Shown here one piece after another: positions 42,276 through 51,964 of a stretch of DNA of 64,000 nucleotides (position 1 is the first letter of the stretch; each line of letters starts with the position of its first letter). The translations under genes were made by a program, and so were the position numbers. Below the pieces are notes generated by a model that did no database searches, had not been told where the DNA came from, and was given only the letters and a program-made list of their open reading frames with translations. Origin of the DNA: RZZS01 sp964491785 (GTDB taxonomy: Bacteria > Pseudomonadota > Alphaproteobacteria > Micavibrionales > Micavibrionaceae); assembly GCA_964491785.1 (NCBI GenBank), contig CAZBGS010000003.1, positions 124,001-188,000 of the forward strand, given 5' to 3'.

Positions 42276-43568
42276 CTAAAACAGATCAAACTTTATCGGA
42301 ATACGCAGCGTAGCCTGCACGTCCGGCGCATCGTCAGTCACGCCCGCCGCCACGTTGAAATTGATTCCCACCCTCTCATTGATCTGATAGGAAAACCCGA
42401 GAGTTGTCGAGCCAACCTGAAGCGTGTCGGAATTCGCCAGAGTAACGCCGTTCCTCTCCGTCTCCGAAACAACGCTATGGCTGTACCCCAGACTGAAAGA
42501 TGTTCTGTCGTTAATGGAAAAGCCCATTCCCAAACCAAAATTGATACTGTCGCCCGGATCTATCTTTCCGTTACCGCCCCCGACATCATCCTCCATGTTC
42601 CAGGTATAACCGAGATTCAAGAAAAATACTGCCGGATCGCTCGGATACAGCATGGTGATACTTGGTTGCAAGGCATGAAATCCCGAACCGGTCGGCGTCT
42701 CTGTCTGAAGGCCGGTGGCAGGGTCGACCGGCACATCAAACGGCCCTTCCCCTGTTGTTGATTTATAACGGAGATTGCCAATAAAATAAGGCCATCCGTC
42801 TCTACCGCTATTGATCTGATAATGGGCGGCGATCTCGACATCTCCGATCCCCGATCCGTCAACCTTGCTGAGAACGCTCGTAGCCGATCCCACCCCGATC
42901 GGACGCCCTATCGTCGAGTCCTCGCGCCACAAATAAGGAACGTAAACCTCCAGTTCCAGACGATCGGTTACCCCGACCCGTCCTGTTACTCCCGCGGTAA
43001 GAATATCCCGGTCAATCTCGGAAATATCGAACAGCCCGACATTGATCGCAGGGATCAGGGTATAACCCTCGACCGCGACCCTTAAGGCCGACGTCCGGCT
43101 ATATTGTATCGAAGGCTCAAGGATAAACCGCCCTTTCGGCAACAAGACGCCACCGCTGCTGATTGCCACTGCGGGAACTTCCGGCTTTTGACTTTCGCTC
43201 TCGCTCTTGCGCTCGGTTCCGACTTCTCTGGGCCCGGGCCCGCGTCCGCTCAGCATCGCCAGAGTTTCCGTTTTCTGACTTTCTCCGATTTCCTCGTCAG
43301 CCCCCCCTCTCGCCTCGTCCAGCTTCCTGTCCAGTTCCGAAAGCTTGGAATCCAGAAGCCTTTTTTGCTCCTCCAGCTCTATTTCTTTCATTTGGAGAAA
43401 CTGCCTTTGCTCGCGCACTTCCTGGGCAAGTTTTTCAATTTCGGCCTTAGTCAAAACAGCTTCCTGCCCGGAAGAGGTGCCGGCATACGAGCTTTCGCTG
43501 GAAAAAGCCAGAAGCGCGAAAATACTGGCGGCCATAGGGAAAAGCGATATACGGTTTCTTACATTCAT
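42276..43568 (-). CDS. Coiled-coil plus beta-barrel outer-membrane protein, FapF-like
   Basis: Protein of 430 residues: signal peptide (cleaved near 29), a charged heptad-like coiled coil at about 37-86 (EIEKLAQEVREQRQFLQMKE and on), a Pro/Ser-rich linker to about 138, then alternating strand segments ending in F, as outer-membrane barrels do. The order coiled coil, linker, barrel and the total length match FapF, the trimeric pore that exports Fap amyloid subunits in Pseudomonas. The barrel also resembles the broad 'transporter' porin group, so the exact family needs a search. It is convergent with the proposed substrate genes rather than in the same operon. Confidence 0.75.
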   Translation of the reverse strand: MNVRNRISLFPMAASIFALLAFSSESSYAGTSSGQEAVLTKAEIEKLAQEVREQRQFLQMKEIELEEQKRLLDSKLSELDRKLDEARGGADEEIGESQKTETLAMLSGRGPGPREVGTERKSESESQKPEVPAVAISSGGVLLPKGRFILEPSIQYSRTSALRVAVEGYTLIPAINVGLFDISEIDRDILTAGVTGRVGVTDRLELEVYVPYLWREDSTIGRPIGVGSATSVLSKVDGSGIGDVEIAAHYQINSGRDGWPYFIGNLRYKSTTGEGPFDVPVDPATGLQTETPTGSGFHALQPSITMLYPSDPAVFFLNLGYTWNMEDDVGGGNGKIDPGDSINFGLGMGFSINDRTSFSLGYSHSVVSETERNGVTLANSDTLQVGSTTLGFSYQINERVGINFNVAAGVTDDAPDVQATLRIPIKFDLF

Positions 43569-43687
43569 TTTGCGGCTATCCCGGTTTGTGAAAAAGCAAT
43601 AGATGTATAACGTATAGCGATGATAAACGTTTCATTTGGTTTTTCAATTCATATGAGCGGGAAAGATCCGGCGGGAAACAGCTGGCC

Positions 43688-44783
43688 ATGGACAAACGTC
43701 ATCTTATAGAAATAGATTCTGTCGGCGATGCAATGTTCGATGACATCATCGACGTCCGCTCGCCTTCGGAATACGCGCAAGACCACATCCCCGGCGCGAT
43801 AAACTGCCCCGTCCTTAATGACGCCGAGCGTGCGGAAATAGGCACGCTTTACGTACAGGTCTCGCCTTTCGAGGCAAGGAAGAAAGGAGCGGCTCTGGTC
43901 TCCCGCAACATCGCCGCTCATCTGGAAAAAAAATTTCATGACAAGGACAAGCGCTGGAAACCGCTGATCTATTGCTGGCGCGGCGGCCAGAGATCGGGAT
44001 CCATGCAGACCGTCATGAGAGAAATCGGCTGGGACGCCATCCTGCTGAAAGGCGGATACAAGGCTTACCGCTCGCGCGTACTCGAACAACTGGAGCAACT
44101 GCCATCCCGCTTCAGATATATAGTTATCGGCGGCCCGACTGGCAGCGGCAAAACAATGCTGCTGAATATTCTGGGCGATCTTGATGCCCAGATACTCGAT
44201 CTTGAAGAAATGGCGGAACACAAAGGTTCCGTACTCGGAATCAATCCCGTAAACCGCGCCCAGAGCCAGAAATCCTTCGATACGAAACTGGCGGCCCGCC
44301 TGTCGGCTTTCGACCCGGCCCGCCCGGTTTTCGTCGAAGCCGAAAGCCGCAGAATAGGAATCGTACAGCTTCCCCTATCCCTGTATGAGGGCATGAAGGG
44401 CGGCATTCTGGTAATTCCGGAACTGCCTCTTGATGAGCGGGTATCATACCTCTCCAGTGAATACGCCTGGTTTAAGAACCATCCCGAAAACCTGAAGGAG
44501 CCTTTCCGCGCTCAAAGCCGTCAGAGGCAAGGAGACGATTGCAAAATGGCTCTCCCTGATCGACTCCGGTAATTGGGACGCATTAATCCTTGACCTGCTG
44601 AAAACCCATTACGACCCTCTCTACCAAAACTCCCACCACCGCGAATACAGCAACGAAACCTCCCGCATCACATTACCCGCCTCCCGCATAGAAACCCAGG
44701 AATTCGGAAGACTTGCGGTTGAGATAATTAAAAAGTTTGATTCTAGGAAAACGGCTGAACTTCTTATTCAGCCGACACATTGA
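43688..44783 (+). pseudogene. mnmH: tRNA 2-selenouridine synthase, frameshifted
   Basis: The first frame (43688-44572) encodes a rhodanese domain with catalytic CWRGGQRSGSM (Cys97) and a P-loop GGPTGSGKT, as in MnmH/SelU, which converts 2-thiouridine to 2-selenouridine in tRNA wobble positions. Near 44505 the frame is lost: the family's continuation (LSALKAVRGKETIAKWL ... YDPLYQNSHHREY) is read in another frame to a TGA at 44783. Joined, the product would be about 364 residues, a normal length. A single-base frameshift, real or sequencing-derived, is the simplest explanation. Confidence 0.85.
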
Positions 44784-45777
44784 CAACCGTCACACGTCTG
44801 TTTTGCGAACGGCCGAAGTCCGTGTTGTTATCGGCAACCGGCAGGCTTTCGCCATAACCTTTGCTCTCAAGCCGGCTTCGGTCAATTCCATAGGCATTGG
44901 CCAGGGTTTTGACGATCCTCTCGGCTCTTCTGTTTGAAAGGGAGAGATTATATGAATCCCCCCCCTTGCTGTCCGTATGCCCCTCGACAAGAATCCGCGA
45001 TTTCGCAAGCTCCTCGGATTTAAGCGCCTCCGCAAGTCTGGCAAGCTGTTCATAGCCATCGGCTTCAAGCTCGTCGGAATCGAAAGCAAAATGAATTGCG
45101 AGATTTACTGCCTGCCTCGCATCTTCATTTTCACCCCCAGCCTCCGTCTTCTGCACCAGCGACTTGCGGATATTGTCAGATGACATGACTGCCGCCGTGG
45201 AGTAATCGGCCCCCGTCAGATCGGCGTTGGTCATTACCGCCGTCGAAAAGTCGACCCCGGCAATTTTCGTCCCGTCAAAAGTGGCATTGATAAAAGTTGC
45301 TCCTTTTACAAGGCTGCCGCGCATATCAGAATTGAGTATGCTCGCGTTCTGGAACACGGCCCTCCGCAAGTCGGCATTAGAAAGATTTACGTTCTCAAAA
45401 CTGGCATTGGTGAAGACAGCGCCTCTCAAATCCGCACCGGAGAAATCGACATTGACCAGCGTGGCGTTTGCGAAAACCGCTCCCGCCAGATTTTTGCCGG
45501 AAAAGCTCTGATCCTCGATATAACCATTCTCAAGGTTTACAGCCGCCGCGGCACTGACACCGCTTTCTTCCACAGCGACATTCGTGCCCCCGGAGTTAAC
45601 CCCGACAGCCGCATCCCCGGTATCGACAGTTACATTCCCGCCATCGATATCGACCGACGGGCCGCCAGGAATCCTGACCTTCACCGAACCATAAGAACCT
45701 ATATCAACGCTTTGCGCAGCTACGGATGCCGACTGCATCACCAAAGCCGTAAACGCCATCGCCAAAAATCTTTTCAT
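44764..45777 (-). CDS. Pentapeptide-repeat/OmpA-domain fusion, secreted
   Basis: Exported protein of 337 residues; the signal peptide ends near AAQ. After a Gly/Val-rich region, pentapeptide repeats A(D/N)LxxAxF (about residues 95-205) should form a right-handed beta-helix. The C-terminal OmpA-like domain has IHFAFDSDEL, ILVEGHTDSKGGDSYNLSLS and NRRAERIVKTL, the peptidoglycan-binding fold with its conserved Asp and Arg. So a beta-helix appears tethered to the cell wall. The ATG at 45777 has AAGGGG before it. It overlaps the mnmH frame by 20 bases, convergent. Confidence 0.85.
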   Translation of the reverse strand: MKRFLAMAFTALVMQSASVAAQSVDIGSYGSVKVRIPGGPSVDIDGGNVTVDTGDAAVGVNSGGTNVAVEESGVSAAAAVNLENGYIEDQSFSGKNLAGAVFANATLVNVDFSGADLRGAVFTNASFENVNLSNADLRRAVFQNASILNSDMRGSLVKGATFINATFDGTKIAGVDFSTAVMTNADLTGADYSTAAVMSSDNIRKSLVQKTEAGGENEDARQAVNLAIHFAFDSDELEADGYEQLARLAEALKSEELAKSRILVEGHTDSKGGDSYNLSLSNRRAERIVKTLANAYGIDRSRLESKGYGESLPVADNNTDFGRSQNRRVTVVNVSAE

Positions 45778-45880
45778 ATAATCTAACCCCTTTGTTAAAT
45801 GAGATTTTATATCTAATAGGAGCCAGTTGCAACGACCTGGCAAGGCTGCTTAAAACCCGATTTTTCCTCCCCAGCTGCCT

Positions 45881-47335
45881 CTATATATTCAACTCCGGCA
45901 AGGCAGGCCTTTCCGCCCCGAGATCCCTGACACCGGTTCTCTCTCGCAATGCCTCCAGTAATTTATGGTTACCGGCATCACTCATTTCGGTAGCGAAAGA
46001 ACTTCCGCTCCGGGCCGCTTCAGGTTCGATATATTTATAATTGGCTCCCTGATCGAAAAGCCTGCCCATCTCATCGGCGTCAGAGCTACCGTCCCTGATA
46101 AGCTTTTTCAATGCGGTCGAAGCAGCAAACGCCTGAGCCACTTTGACGATCGCGGCATTTTGCGCCGCCACAAGACATAGTTGAGGCGCGACATTGACCG
46201 CCATATATTCCGAACCCGGAAGATCAAGATTTGTTTTCATAGCCTCCCGCAGATTTGCGGCTATCCTCGGAGATTTAGGGTTGTCGATAATAACATAACG
46301 CCACTCTTCGCCTCGGTGGTCGTTAGCCACCTTTCCTCTGCCATGTAACATTCTGAGAATCATCGCGGCATCAGGCTTCTCGCTGATCACTGTTTTAAGA
46401 TAATCGCCATCCTGAAGCGCCGTCTTGAGAACATGGCCGTGAGACCATATCCATTCCCTGCTGTCCAGCGAGGTAAGCACTTCGAACCCGCCTTCTGCGG
46501 CCTGAACGAAAAACTGCCTTGGAGTTGCGACATACGCTCCATTGAATTCGGTTATGTCCACAAAAGGCTTCTCAAATTCAGCCAGGTTTTCTCTTTCTTT
46601 GACCACCCTCGGACGCCACTGCCACGGCCCTTTCCAGTTTTGGTCATACTCTTCAGTCATGTAATCCTTAAGATGCGCCAGAGCCTTTTCCTCATCAATC
46701 TCGTTGACCGCCCTTAACGCAGGCTCAAGCCCAATTTCTTTTGAGATCACCAGTTTGGTGGCATCCAGAAGAACAAGGTTTCTTATACCCCATTCTTTAG
46801 CCGCATTTTCAAAATTAAAGGCAAGTGAATGAAGAAGATACGCAGGAGAATTCAGTCCCGCCCTGTTGGATACGGGCATTCCGAAATCGAAACCAAGCCC
46901 CTTGCCCTCGAGAAAGAATGATTTCCTTCCTTCTCGGTCAAATCTGACCATCAAACCGGCATTTTCAAAAACGAAAGAATTATTCCTGTCTTCAAAAAAA
47001 GTATAAATATTCGTCTGATCTACCGGGAAAAAAGCATTCTCGCTAATATTGCCGCTGACCCTACCGTTCTCCAGTTCAACCCTTCTCCCGGATTCATCCT
47101 CAATTGCAAGGATGCCTTCATTTCTTTTTACTGTAACCGTAGCCCCGGTAGGTTCATGTACGACATAGGAACCGGTACCATCCGAGTTGGAACCATTTTT
47201 GAAATTCCCGATAATTTTGACATTCCACTTCCGGCGCTCGTCAATGGCGGCATCGAGAATAAAACGGTTTTGCCAGTTACCCCTTTCGGAAAGATAATTA
47301 AAGATATTGAGCTTCTGCTCATAAGAAAAACTCAT
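45881..47335 (-). CDS. Hypothetical protein, large and soluble
   Basis: Protein of 484 residues, not recognised. No signal peptide. The start at 47335 has GGGAGTATCTT upstream; the frame is open to 47428. The N-terminal 120 residues look like a small beta domain (SYVVHEPTGATVTV, GRVSGNISENAFF). Later segments are mixed, with two Trp-rich blocks (WKGPWQWRPRVV, REWIWSHGHVL), and the C-terminal 100 residues are helical with LIRDGSSDADEMGRLFDQGANYKY, reminiscent of an ankyrin-like unit. It is divergent to typA. Confidence 0.6.
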   Translation of the reverse strand: MSFSYEQKLNIFNYLSERGNWQNRFILDAAIDERRKWNVKIIGNFKNGSNSDGTGSYVVHEPTGATVTVKRNEGILAIEDESGRRVELENGRVSGNISENAFFPVDQTNIYTFFEDRNNSFVFENAGLMVRFDREGRKSFFLEGKGLGFDFGMPVSNRAGLNSPAYLLHSLAFNFENAAKEWGIRNLVLLDATKLVISKEIGLEPALRAVNEIDEEKALAHLKDYMTEEYDQNWKGPWQWRPRVVKERENLAEFEKPFVDITEFNGAYVATPRQFFVQAAEGGFEVLTSLDSREWIWSHGHVLKTALQDGDYLKTVISEKPDAAMILRMLHGRGKVANDHRGEEWRYVIIDNPKSPRIAANLREAMKTNLDLPGSEYMAVNVAPQLCLVAAQNAAIVKVAQAFAASTALKKLIRDGSSDADEMGRLFDQGANYKYIEPEAARSGSSFATEMSDAGNHKLLEALRERTGVRDLGAERPALPELNI

Positions 47336-47406
47336 AAGATACTCCCTGCTTTTAGTTACTTTTTGCCCCGCGCAAATACGCCATTGGACACTTTTTTTAA
47401 AAAGAA

Positions 47407-47435
47407 GATTTATTCTGAAAAACAGCATTTGTCAA
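47407..47435 (-). promoter_or_regulatory. Possible promoter for the 45881-47335 gene
   Basis: Minus strand TTGACA (47435-47430), 17-base spacer, TAAATC (47412-47407), about 70 bases upstream of the ATG. The -35 is perfect, the -10 weak. Confidence 0.4.
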
Positions 47436-47511
47436 TGAAAGCCAAGAACCTACGGCTCGTTGAGAATAAATTTCCTTCCATATTCCTCTGTTTTACTGTA
47501 AACAGCGCGCC

Positions 47512-49350
47512 ATGAGGGCACAGAACATAAGAAATATCGCGATTATCGCGCATGTCGACCACGGCAAAACGACCCTGATCGACTCAATTTTCAAACAAAG
47601 CGGCATGATCCGCGAGAACCAGAAACTCGAAGAACGGGTGATGGATCGCAACGAGCTTGAGAAAGAGCGCGGCATCACCATCCTTGCCAAATGCACCGCC
47701 ATCGAGTGGGAAGGAACCAAGATCAATATCATCGACACTCCCGGCCACGCCGACTTTGGCGGCGAGGTCGAGCGTGTGCTCGACATGGCCGACGGCGCGA
47801 TTTTGCTGGTGGACGCCGCCGAAGGCCCCCTGCCCCAGACAAAATTCGTCCTTGGCAAAGCCCTGAAACTCGGCCTGCGCCCGATAGTTATGGTCAATAA
47901 GATCGACCGCCCTGATGCCCGGCCCGACGAAGTGCATAATGAAGTTTTCGATCTTTTCGCCTCTCTGGACGCAAGCGAGGAGCAACTCGACTTCCCGACC
48001 CTCTACGCCTCGGGCCGAGACGGCTGGTGCGCGGAAAGCCTGACCGCCCCCCGCGAAAACCTGCACCCGCTGCTCGAACTGGTATTGCGCCACGTTCCGC
48101 CGCCCAGGGTGGACACGGGAGGCCCATTCAAAATGCTGGCCACCCTTCTTGAGGCCGACCCGTATCTTGGCCGCGTTCTGACCGGCAAGGTCTACAGCGG
48201 CAAGGCCAAAGTGAACATGGCCGTAAAAGCCATCGGCCTCGACGGCGAAGCGATCGAAAACTTCCGCCTCACCAAACTTCTTACCTTCCGCGGCATAGAA
48301 CGTGTCCCCGCGACCGAGGTTATCGCAGGAGACATCATCTGCATCGCCGGCATGAAAAGCACAAGCGTCGCCGACACCGTCTGCTCTCCGGAAGTGAGCG
48401 AGCCTCTGCCCGCCCACCCGGTAGATCCGCCGACGATGGCGGTAACCATAACCGTCAATGACTCTCCCCTAGCCGGAAAAGAGGGCCGCAAACTGACCTC
48501 GACAATGATCGCGACCCGCCTGAAGGCCGAAGCCGAAACCAATGTCGCAATCAGGGTCACCGAAAGCGCGAACAAGGACTCATTCGAACTCGCCGGACGC
48601 GGCGAACTCCAGCTCGGCGTTCTGATCGAAACCATGCGCCGCGAAGGCTTCGAACTGTCCGTATCGAGGCCGCGCGTCCTGTTCCGCGAGGAAAACGGCA
48701 AAAAACTGGAACCATATGAAGAAGTAATCATCGACGTCGACGACGAATACACCGGCGCGGTCATGGACAAGCTTACCCAGCGCAAGGCCGACATGACCGA
48801 CATGCGCCCCTCCGGCGGCGGCAAGACCCGACTGACGTTCCTGGCCCCCTCCCGCGGACTTATCGGCTATCAGGGCCAGTTCCTGACCGACACTCGCGGC
48901 ACCGGCGTCATGAACCGACTTTTCCATTCCTACGGCCCGTACAAGGGAGACATCCCCGGACGCCGCAACGGTGCCCTTATCTCCACCGACACTGGTTCAG
49001 CCGTAGCCTACGCGATTTTCAACCTCCAGGATCGCGGCGTTATGTTCATAGGTCATCAGACTCCCGTCTATCAGGGAATGGTAGTCGGTGAACACAGCCG
49101 CGAAAACGACCTCGAAATCAACGTTCTCAAAGGAAAAAAACTAACCAATATCCGCGCCTCCGGCAGCGACGAGGCCGTAATCCTCGTCCCTCCGCGCCGC
49201 ATGAGTCTTGAAGAAATGATGAGCTGGATCAACGAGGACGAACTGGTGGAAGTAACTCCCAAATCCCTTCGCCTGCGCAAAAAACACCTGACCCCCCAGG
49301 AACGCGAACTCGCAAAGAAGGCTGAGAGGAAAAAGATGGCGGCTGAATGA
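47512..49350 (+). CDS. typA: Ribosome-associated translational GTPase TypA/BipA
   Basis: EF-G-like GTPase of 612 residues acting on ribosome assembly and stress translation. G1 AHVDHGKTT, G2 RGITI, G3 DTPGHADF and G4 NKID motifs are in place; BipA-specific C-terminal features such as GRGELQLGVLIETMRREG and PSRGLIGYQGQFLTDT are present. Its stop overlaps the NUDIX start (ATGA). Confidence 0.97.
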   Translation: MRAQNIRNIAIIAHVDHGKTTLIDSIFKQSGMIRENQKLEERVMDRNELEKERGITILAKCTAIEWEGTKINIIDTPGHADFGGEVERVLDMADGAILLVDAAEGPLPQTKFVLGKALKLGLRPIVMVNKIDRPDARPDEVHNEVFDLFASLDASEEQLDFPTLYASGRDGWCAESLTAPRENLHPLLELVLRHVPPPRVDTGGPFKMLATLLEADPYLGRVLTGKVYSGKAKVNMAVKAIGLDGEAIENFRLTKLLTFRGIERVPATEVIAGDIICIAGMKSTSVADTVCSPEVSEPLPAHPVDPPTMAVTITVNDSPLAGKEGRKLTSTMIATRLKAEAETNVAIRVTESANKDSFELAGRGELQLGVLIETMRREGFELSVSRPRVLFREENGKKLEPYEEVIIDVDDEYTGAVMDKLTQRKADMTDMRPSGGGKTRLTFLAPSRGLIGYQGQFLTDTRGTGVMNRLFHSYGPYKGDIPGRRNGALISTDTGSAVAYAIFNLQDRGVMFIGHQTPVYQGMVVGEHSRENDLEINVLKGKKLTNIRASGSDEAVILVPPRRMSLEEMMSWINEDELVEVTPKSLRLRKKHLTPQERELAKKAERKKMAAE

Positions 49351-49832
49351 TCTACGTTGAAGAATCTGATAAACAAATAATAGCCAATCAGAATTATAAC
49401 GGCGAAGCTTCAATCGTCATTCTTGTAAATAACGAGGGGAAAACCCTGTTGATCTTGCGGGATGACATCCCGCAAATCATCTACCCCGGATACTGGACAG
49501 TTCCCGGCGGCATGAAGGAACCGGAAGAGACTCCTGAGGAAACAGCTTACCGGGAAACTTTCGAAGAAACCGGCTTTATTGCAACCGGCCTCAAACCATT
49601 TGCACAGACCATCGACACCGCTGGCCGTAACGAACTTGTCACCGCGTTCACAGGCACGATCGACAAAGCGATCAGCGAGTTAACGCTGGGCGAGGGCGCG
49701 GAAATTGGTTTCTTCTCGGTTGAGGAAATCAAAAAAATGAAAATAATTCCCTTTGTCAAAACCCTTCTGTTGTTCTTCCTGGACGAAAGCAGCTCTGGAA
49801 ACACCGCCTCAGGCGTGATAAAAGACCTCTGA
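49347..49832 (+). CDS. NUDIX hydrolase
   Basis: Hydrolyses a nucleoside diphosphate linked to X. The NUDIX box is complete: GMKEPEETPEETAYRETFEETGF matches GX5EX7REUXEEXGU. 161 residues. The specific substrate is not predictable. It overlaps typA by four bases, so both are translated together. Confidence 0.9.
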   Translation: MIYVEESDKQIIANQNYNGEASIVILVNNEGKTLLILRDDIPQIIYPGYWTVPGGMKEPEETPEETAYRETFEETGFIATGLKPFAQTIDTAGRNELVTAFTGTIDKAISELTLGEGAEIGFFSVEEIKKMKIIPFVKTLLLFFLDESSSGNTASGVIKDL

Positions 49833-49862
49833 GAACACCTATCCAAATTAGAGTCATCAATA

Positions 49863-50543
49863 ATGTCAAAAACGCAAAAAGATTACCGCCTCCTTCAGGA
49901 AAAAGGCAGATGGCACGATTTCATGATGGCCTTCCGCGTCTGGCGTGAATTCAACCGCGGTTTCAACCGCCTCGCGGATCTTAACAACTGCATCACTTTT
50001 TTCGGCTCGGCCCGTTTCGCCGAAGGCAACAAATACTATGAAATGGCAAGAAAGACCGCCCGCCTTCTCGGCCAGGACGGCTATACGATCATGACCGGCG
50101 GCGGCCCCGGCATCATGGAAGCCGCCAACCGCGGCGCAAAGGAAGGCGGCGGCCTGTCGGTCGGCTGCAACATCGAGCTTCCCCACGAACAGGGCAGCAA
50201 CCCCTATCTGGATATCAGCGTCCAGTTTCATTACTTTTTCGTCCGCAAGGTGATGCTGGTAAAATACTCCACCGGATTCGTCCTTATGCCTGGCGGCTTT
50301 GGCACGATGGACGAGGTCTTCGAAACCGCGACCCTGATTCAGACCGGAAAAATTAGCGATTTTCCCGTGGTGGCCATGGGCAGGGAATACTGGTCGCATC
50401 TTGGCCCTTTCATCAATGAAACTATGATCAGCCACAAAACAATAAACCCGGCCGACAAGAATTTCATGCGGATCACCGACGACCCCGAGGAAGCGGCAGA
50501 GATAATCAAAACGCATAAAACAGTTGAAGAAAGTAACATGTAA
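49863..50543 (+). CDS. LOG-family nucleotide 5'-monophosphate phosphoribohydrolase
   Basis: Rossmann-like lysine-decarboxylase-fold enzyme of 226 residues. The two family motifs, TGGGPGIMEAANRGA and PGGFGTMDEVFE, indicate the LOG type that releases bases from nucleoside 5'-monophosphates. The FYFGSARF-like start (ITFFGSARFAEG) supports the larger PpnN-like bacterial subfamily less than classic LOG. It lies 30 bases after the NUDIX gene on the same strand. Confidence 0.9.
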   Translation: MSKTQKDYRLLQEKGRWHDFMMAFRVWREFNRGFNRLADLNNCITFFGSARFAEGNKYYEMARKTARLLGQDGYTIMTGGGPGIMEAANRGAKEGGGLSVGCNIELPHEQGSNPYLDISVQFHYFFVRKVMLVKYSTGFVLMPGGFGTMDEVFETATLIQTGKISDFPVVAMGREYWSHLGPFINETMISHKTINPADKNFMRITDDPEEAAEIIKTHKTVEESNM

Positions 50544-50608
50544 AACTGGAATATCTCTCTCCACCCTGTTTATATGGCTTGTTAACCCGGCAACCTCGCC
50601 TATTTAGT

Positions 50609-51964
50609 ATGGCCATGATAGTTAGATATTTTCTTCTTCTGCTTGCCTTTTTAAGTATTGCGCCCGCCGCGTGGGCGCAGAACAAGGTATTCAACGCGCA
50701 GACCTTCGAACTGGACAATGGCATGCAGGTGGTGGTCATTCCCAATCACCGCGCCCCTGTCGTCACGCATATGGTCTGGTTCCGGGCCGGAGCCGCGGAC
50801 GAACCGCAGGGCTATTCCGGCATCGCCCATTTCCTTGAGCATCTGATGTTCAAGGGCACGGAAAAACTCGCCCCCGGCGAATTTTCGAGAATTGTCAAAA
50901 AACTGGGCGGCAACGACAATGCCTTCACTTCCCAGGATTATACCGCCTATTACCAGTCAGTCTCGAAACAGCATCTTGGCAAGGTCATGAGAATGGAGGC
51001 CGACAGGATCCTCAATCTCCAGCCCCCGGCCGAGGAAGTGTCCGCCGAGCACAAGGTCATCCTCGAAGAACGCCGCCAGCGCACCGAAAACGATCCGCAG
51101 GCCATGTTCGCCGAACAGATGCGCGCCGTCATGTTCGTCAACCATCCTTATGGCACTCCGATAATCGGCTGGATGCATGAAATGCAAAGACTGAACTGGC
51201 CGATCGCCAGCGAGTACCGCAAACAGTGGTACTCTCCATCCAACGCGATTCTAATAGTTTCAGGCGATATTACCGCAAAGGAACTGCGCCCTCTTGCGGA
51301 AAAGATCTACGGGCCTCTTCCGAAAGTCGCCGTCCCGGAAAGAAAGCGCACTCAAGTCCCCGACCTTCGCGGCGAGAGAAGAGTGATCTACCGCCACAAG
51401 GATATCCGCCAGCCTTATTTCGAGCGTCTTATTCTCGCTCCGAGCTATCGCCAGAACGCCGAAGAGGCTCTCGCCCTTCAGGTTCTTGAGGAAGCCATAG
51501 CCGGCGGCCCGACCACGCGCCTTTATAAAACCCTTGCCGTCGAACAAAAAGTCGCCTCCGGCGCCGGAATGTATTACCGCGCAGAAGCCTGGGACAGCGG
51601 CGAGATCGGCCTTTACGCCACCCCGGTTGAAAATGTTCCCCTGGAACAGCTGGAGCAGGCCTTCGAGGAAGAACTCCGCTTGATCGCCAAAAACGGCATC
51701 ACCGCCGAAGAATTGCGCCAGGCGAAAAAACGGCTGATGGCTGAGGCGATCTATGCCCGCGACAGCCTTACCGGCCCGGCCCTCATCGTGGGCCGCGCCC
51801 TGACAACCGGCGCAGTTCTTGACGATGTCGAGAACTGGCCAAAGAAGATCCAGTCTGTAACCCTGCAACAGGTAAACGCCGCAGCCGCGAAATATCTTGA
51901 TCCGGACAACGGCCAGGCATCGGTTACCGGCTATCTTCTGCCCAGCGAGGAAAATCCTTTATGA
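50609..51964 (+). CDS. Secreted M16 zinc peptidase (catalytic partner)
   Basis: Pitrilysin-type peptidase of 451 residues, exported (signal peptide to about residue 23, AWA). The inverted zinc motif is HFLEH with His74, Glu77 and His78, and the third ligand Glu154 lies 76 residues on. The C-terminal half is the inactive M16C domain. ATGA overlap with the next gene indicates a heterodimer-like pair. Probably degrades small peptides in the periplasm. Start ATG 50609; an upstream frame continues to 50579. Confidence 0.93.
   Translation: MAMIVRYFLLLLAFLSIAPAAWAQNKVFNAQTFELDNGMQVVVIPNHRAPVVTHMVWFRAGAADEPQGYSGIAHFLEHLMFKGTEKLAPGEFSRIVKKLGGNDNAFTSQDYTAYYQSVSKQHLGKVMRMEADRILNLQPPAEEVSAEHKVILEERRQRTENDPQAMFAEQMRAVMFVNHPYGTPIIGWMHEMQRLNWPIASEYRKQWYSPSNAILIVSGDITAKELRPLAEKIYGPLPKVAVPERKRTQVPDLRGERRVIYRHKDIRQPYFERLILAPSYRQNAEEALALQVLEEAIAGGPTTRLYKTLAVEQKVASGAGMYYRAEAWDSGEIGLYATPVENVPLEQLEQAFEEELRLIAKNGITAEELRQAKKRLMAEAIYARDSLTGPALIVGRALTTGAVLDDVENWPKKIQSVTLQQVNAAAAKYLDPDNGQASVTGYLLPSEENPL

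Noticed and set aside
48192..48824. Minus-strand open frames inside typA
   Set aside because: Shadows of typA.
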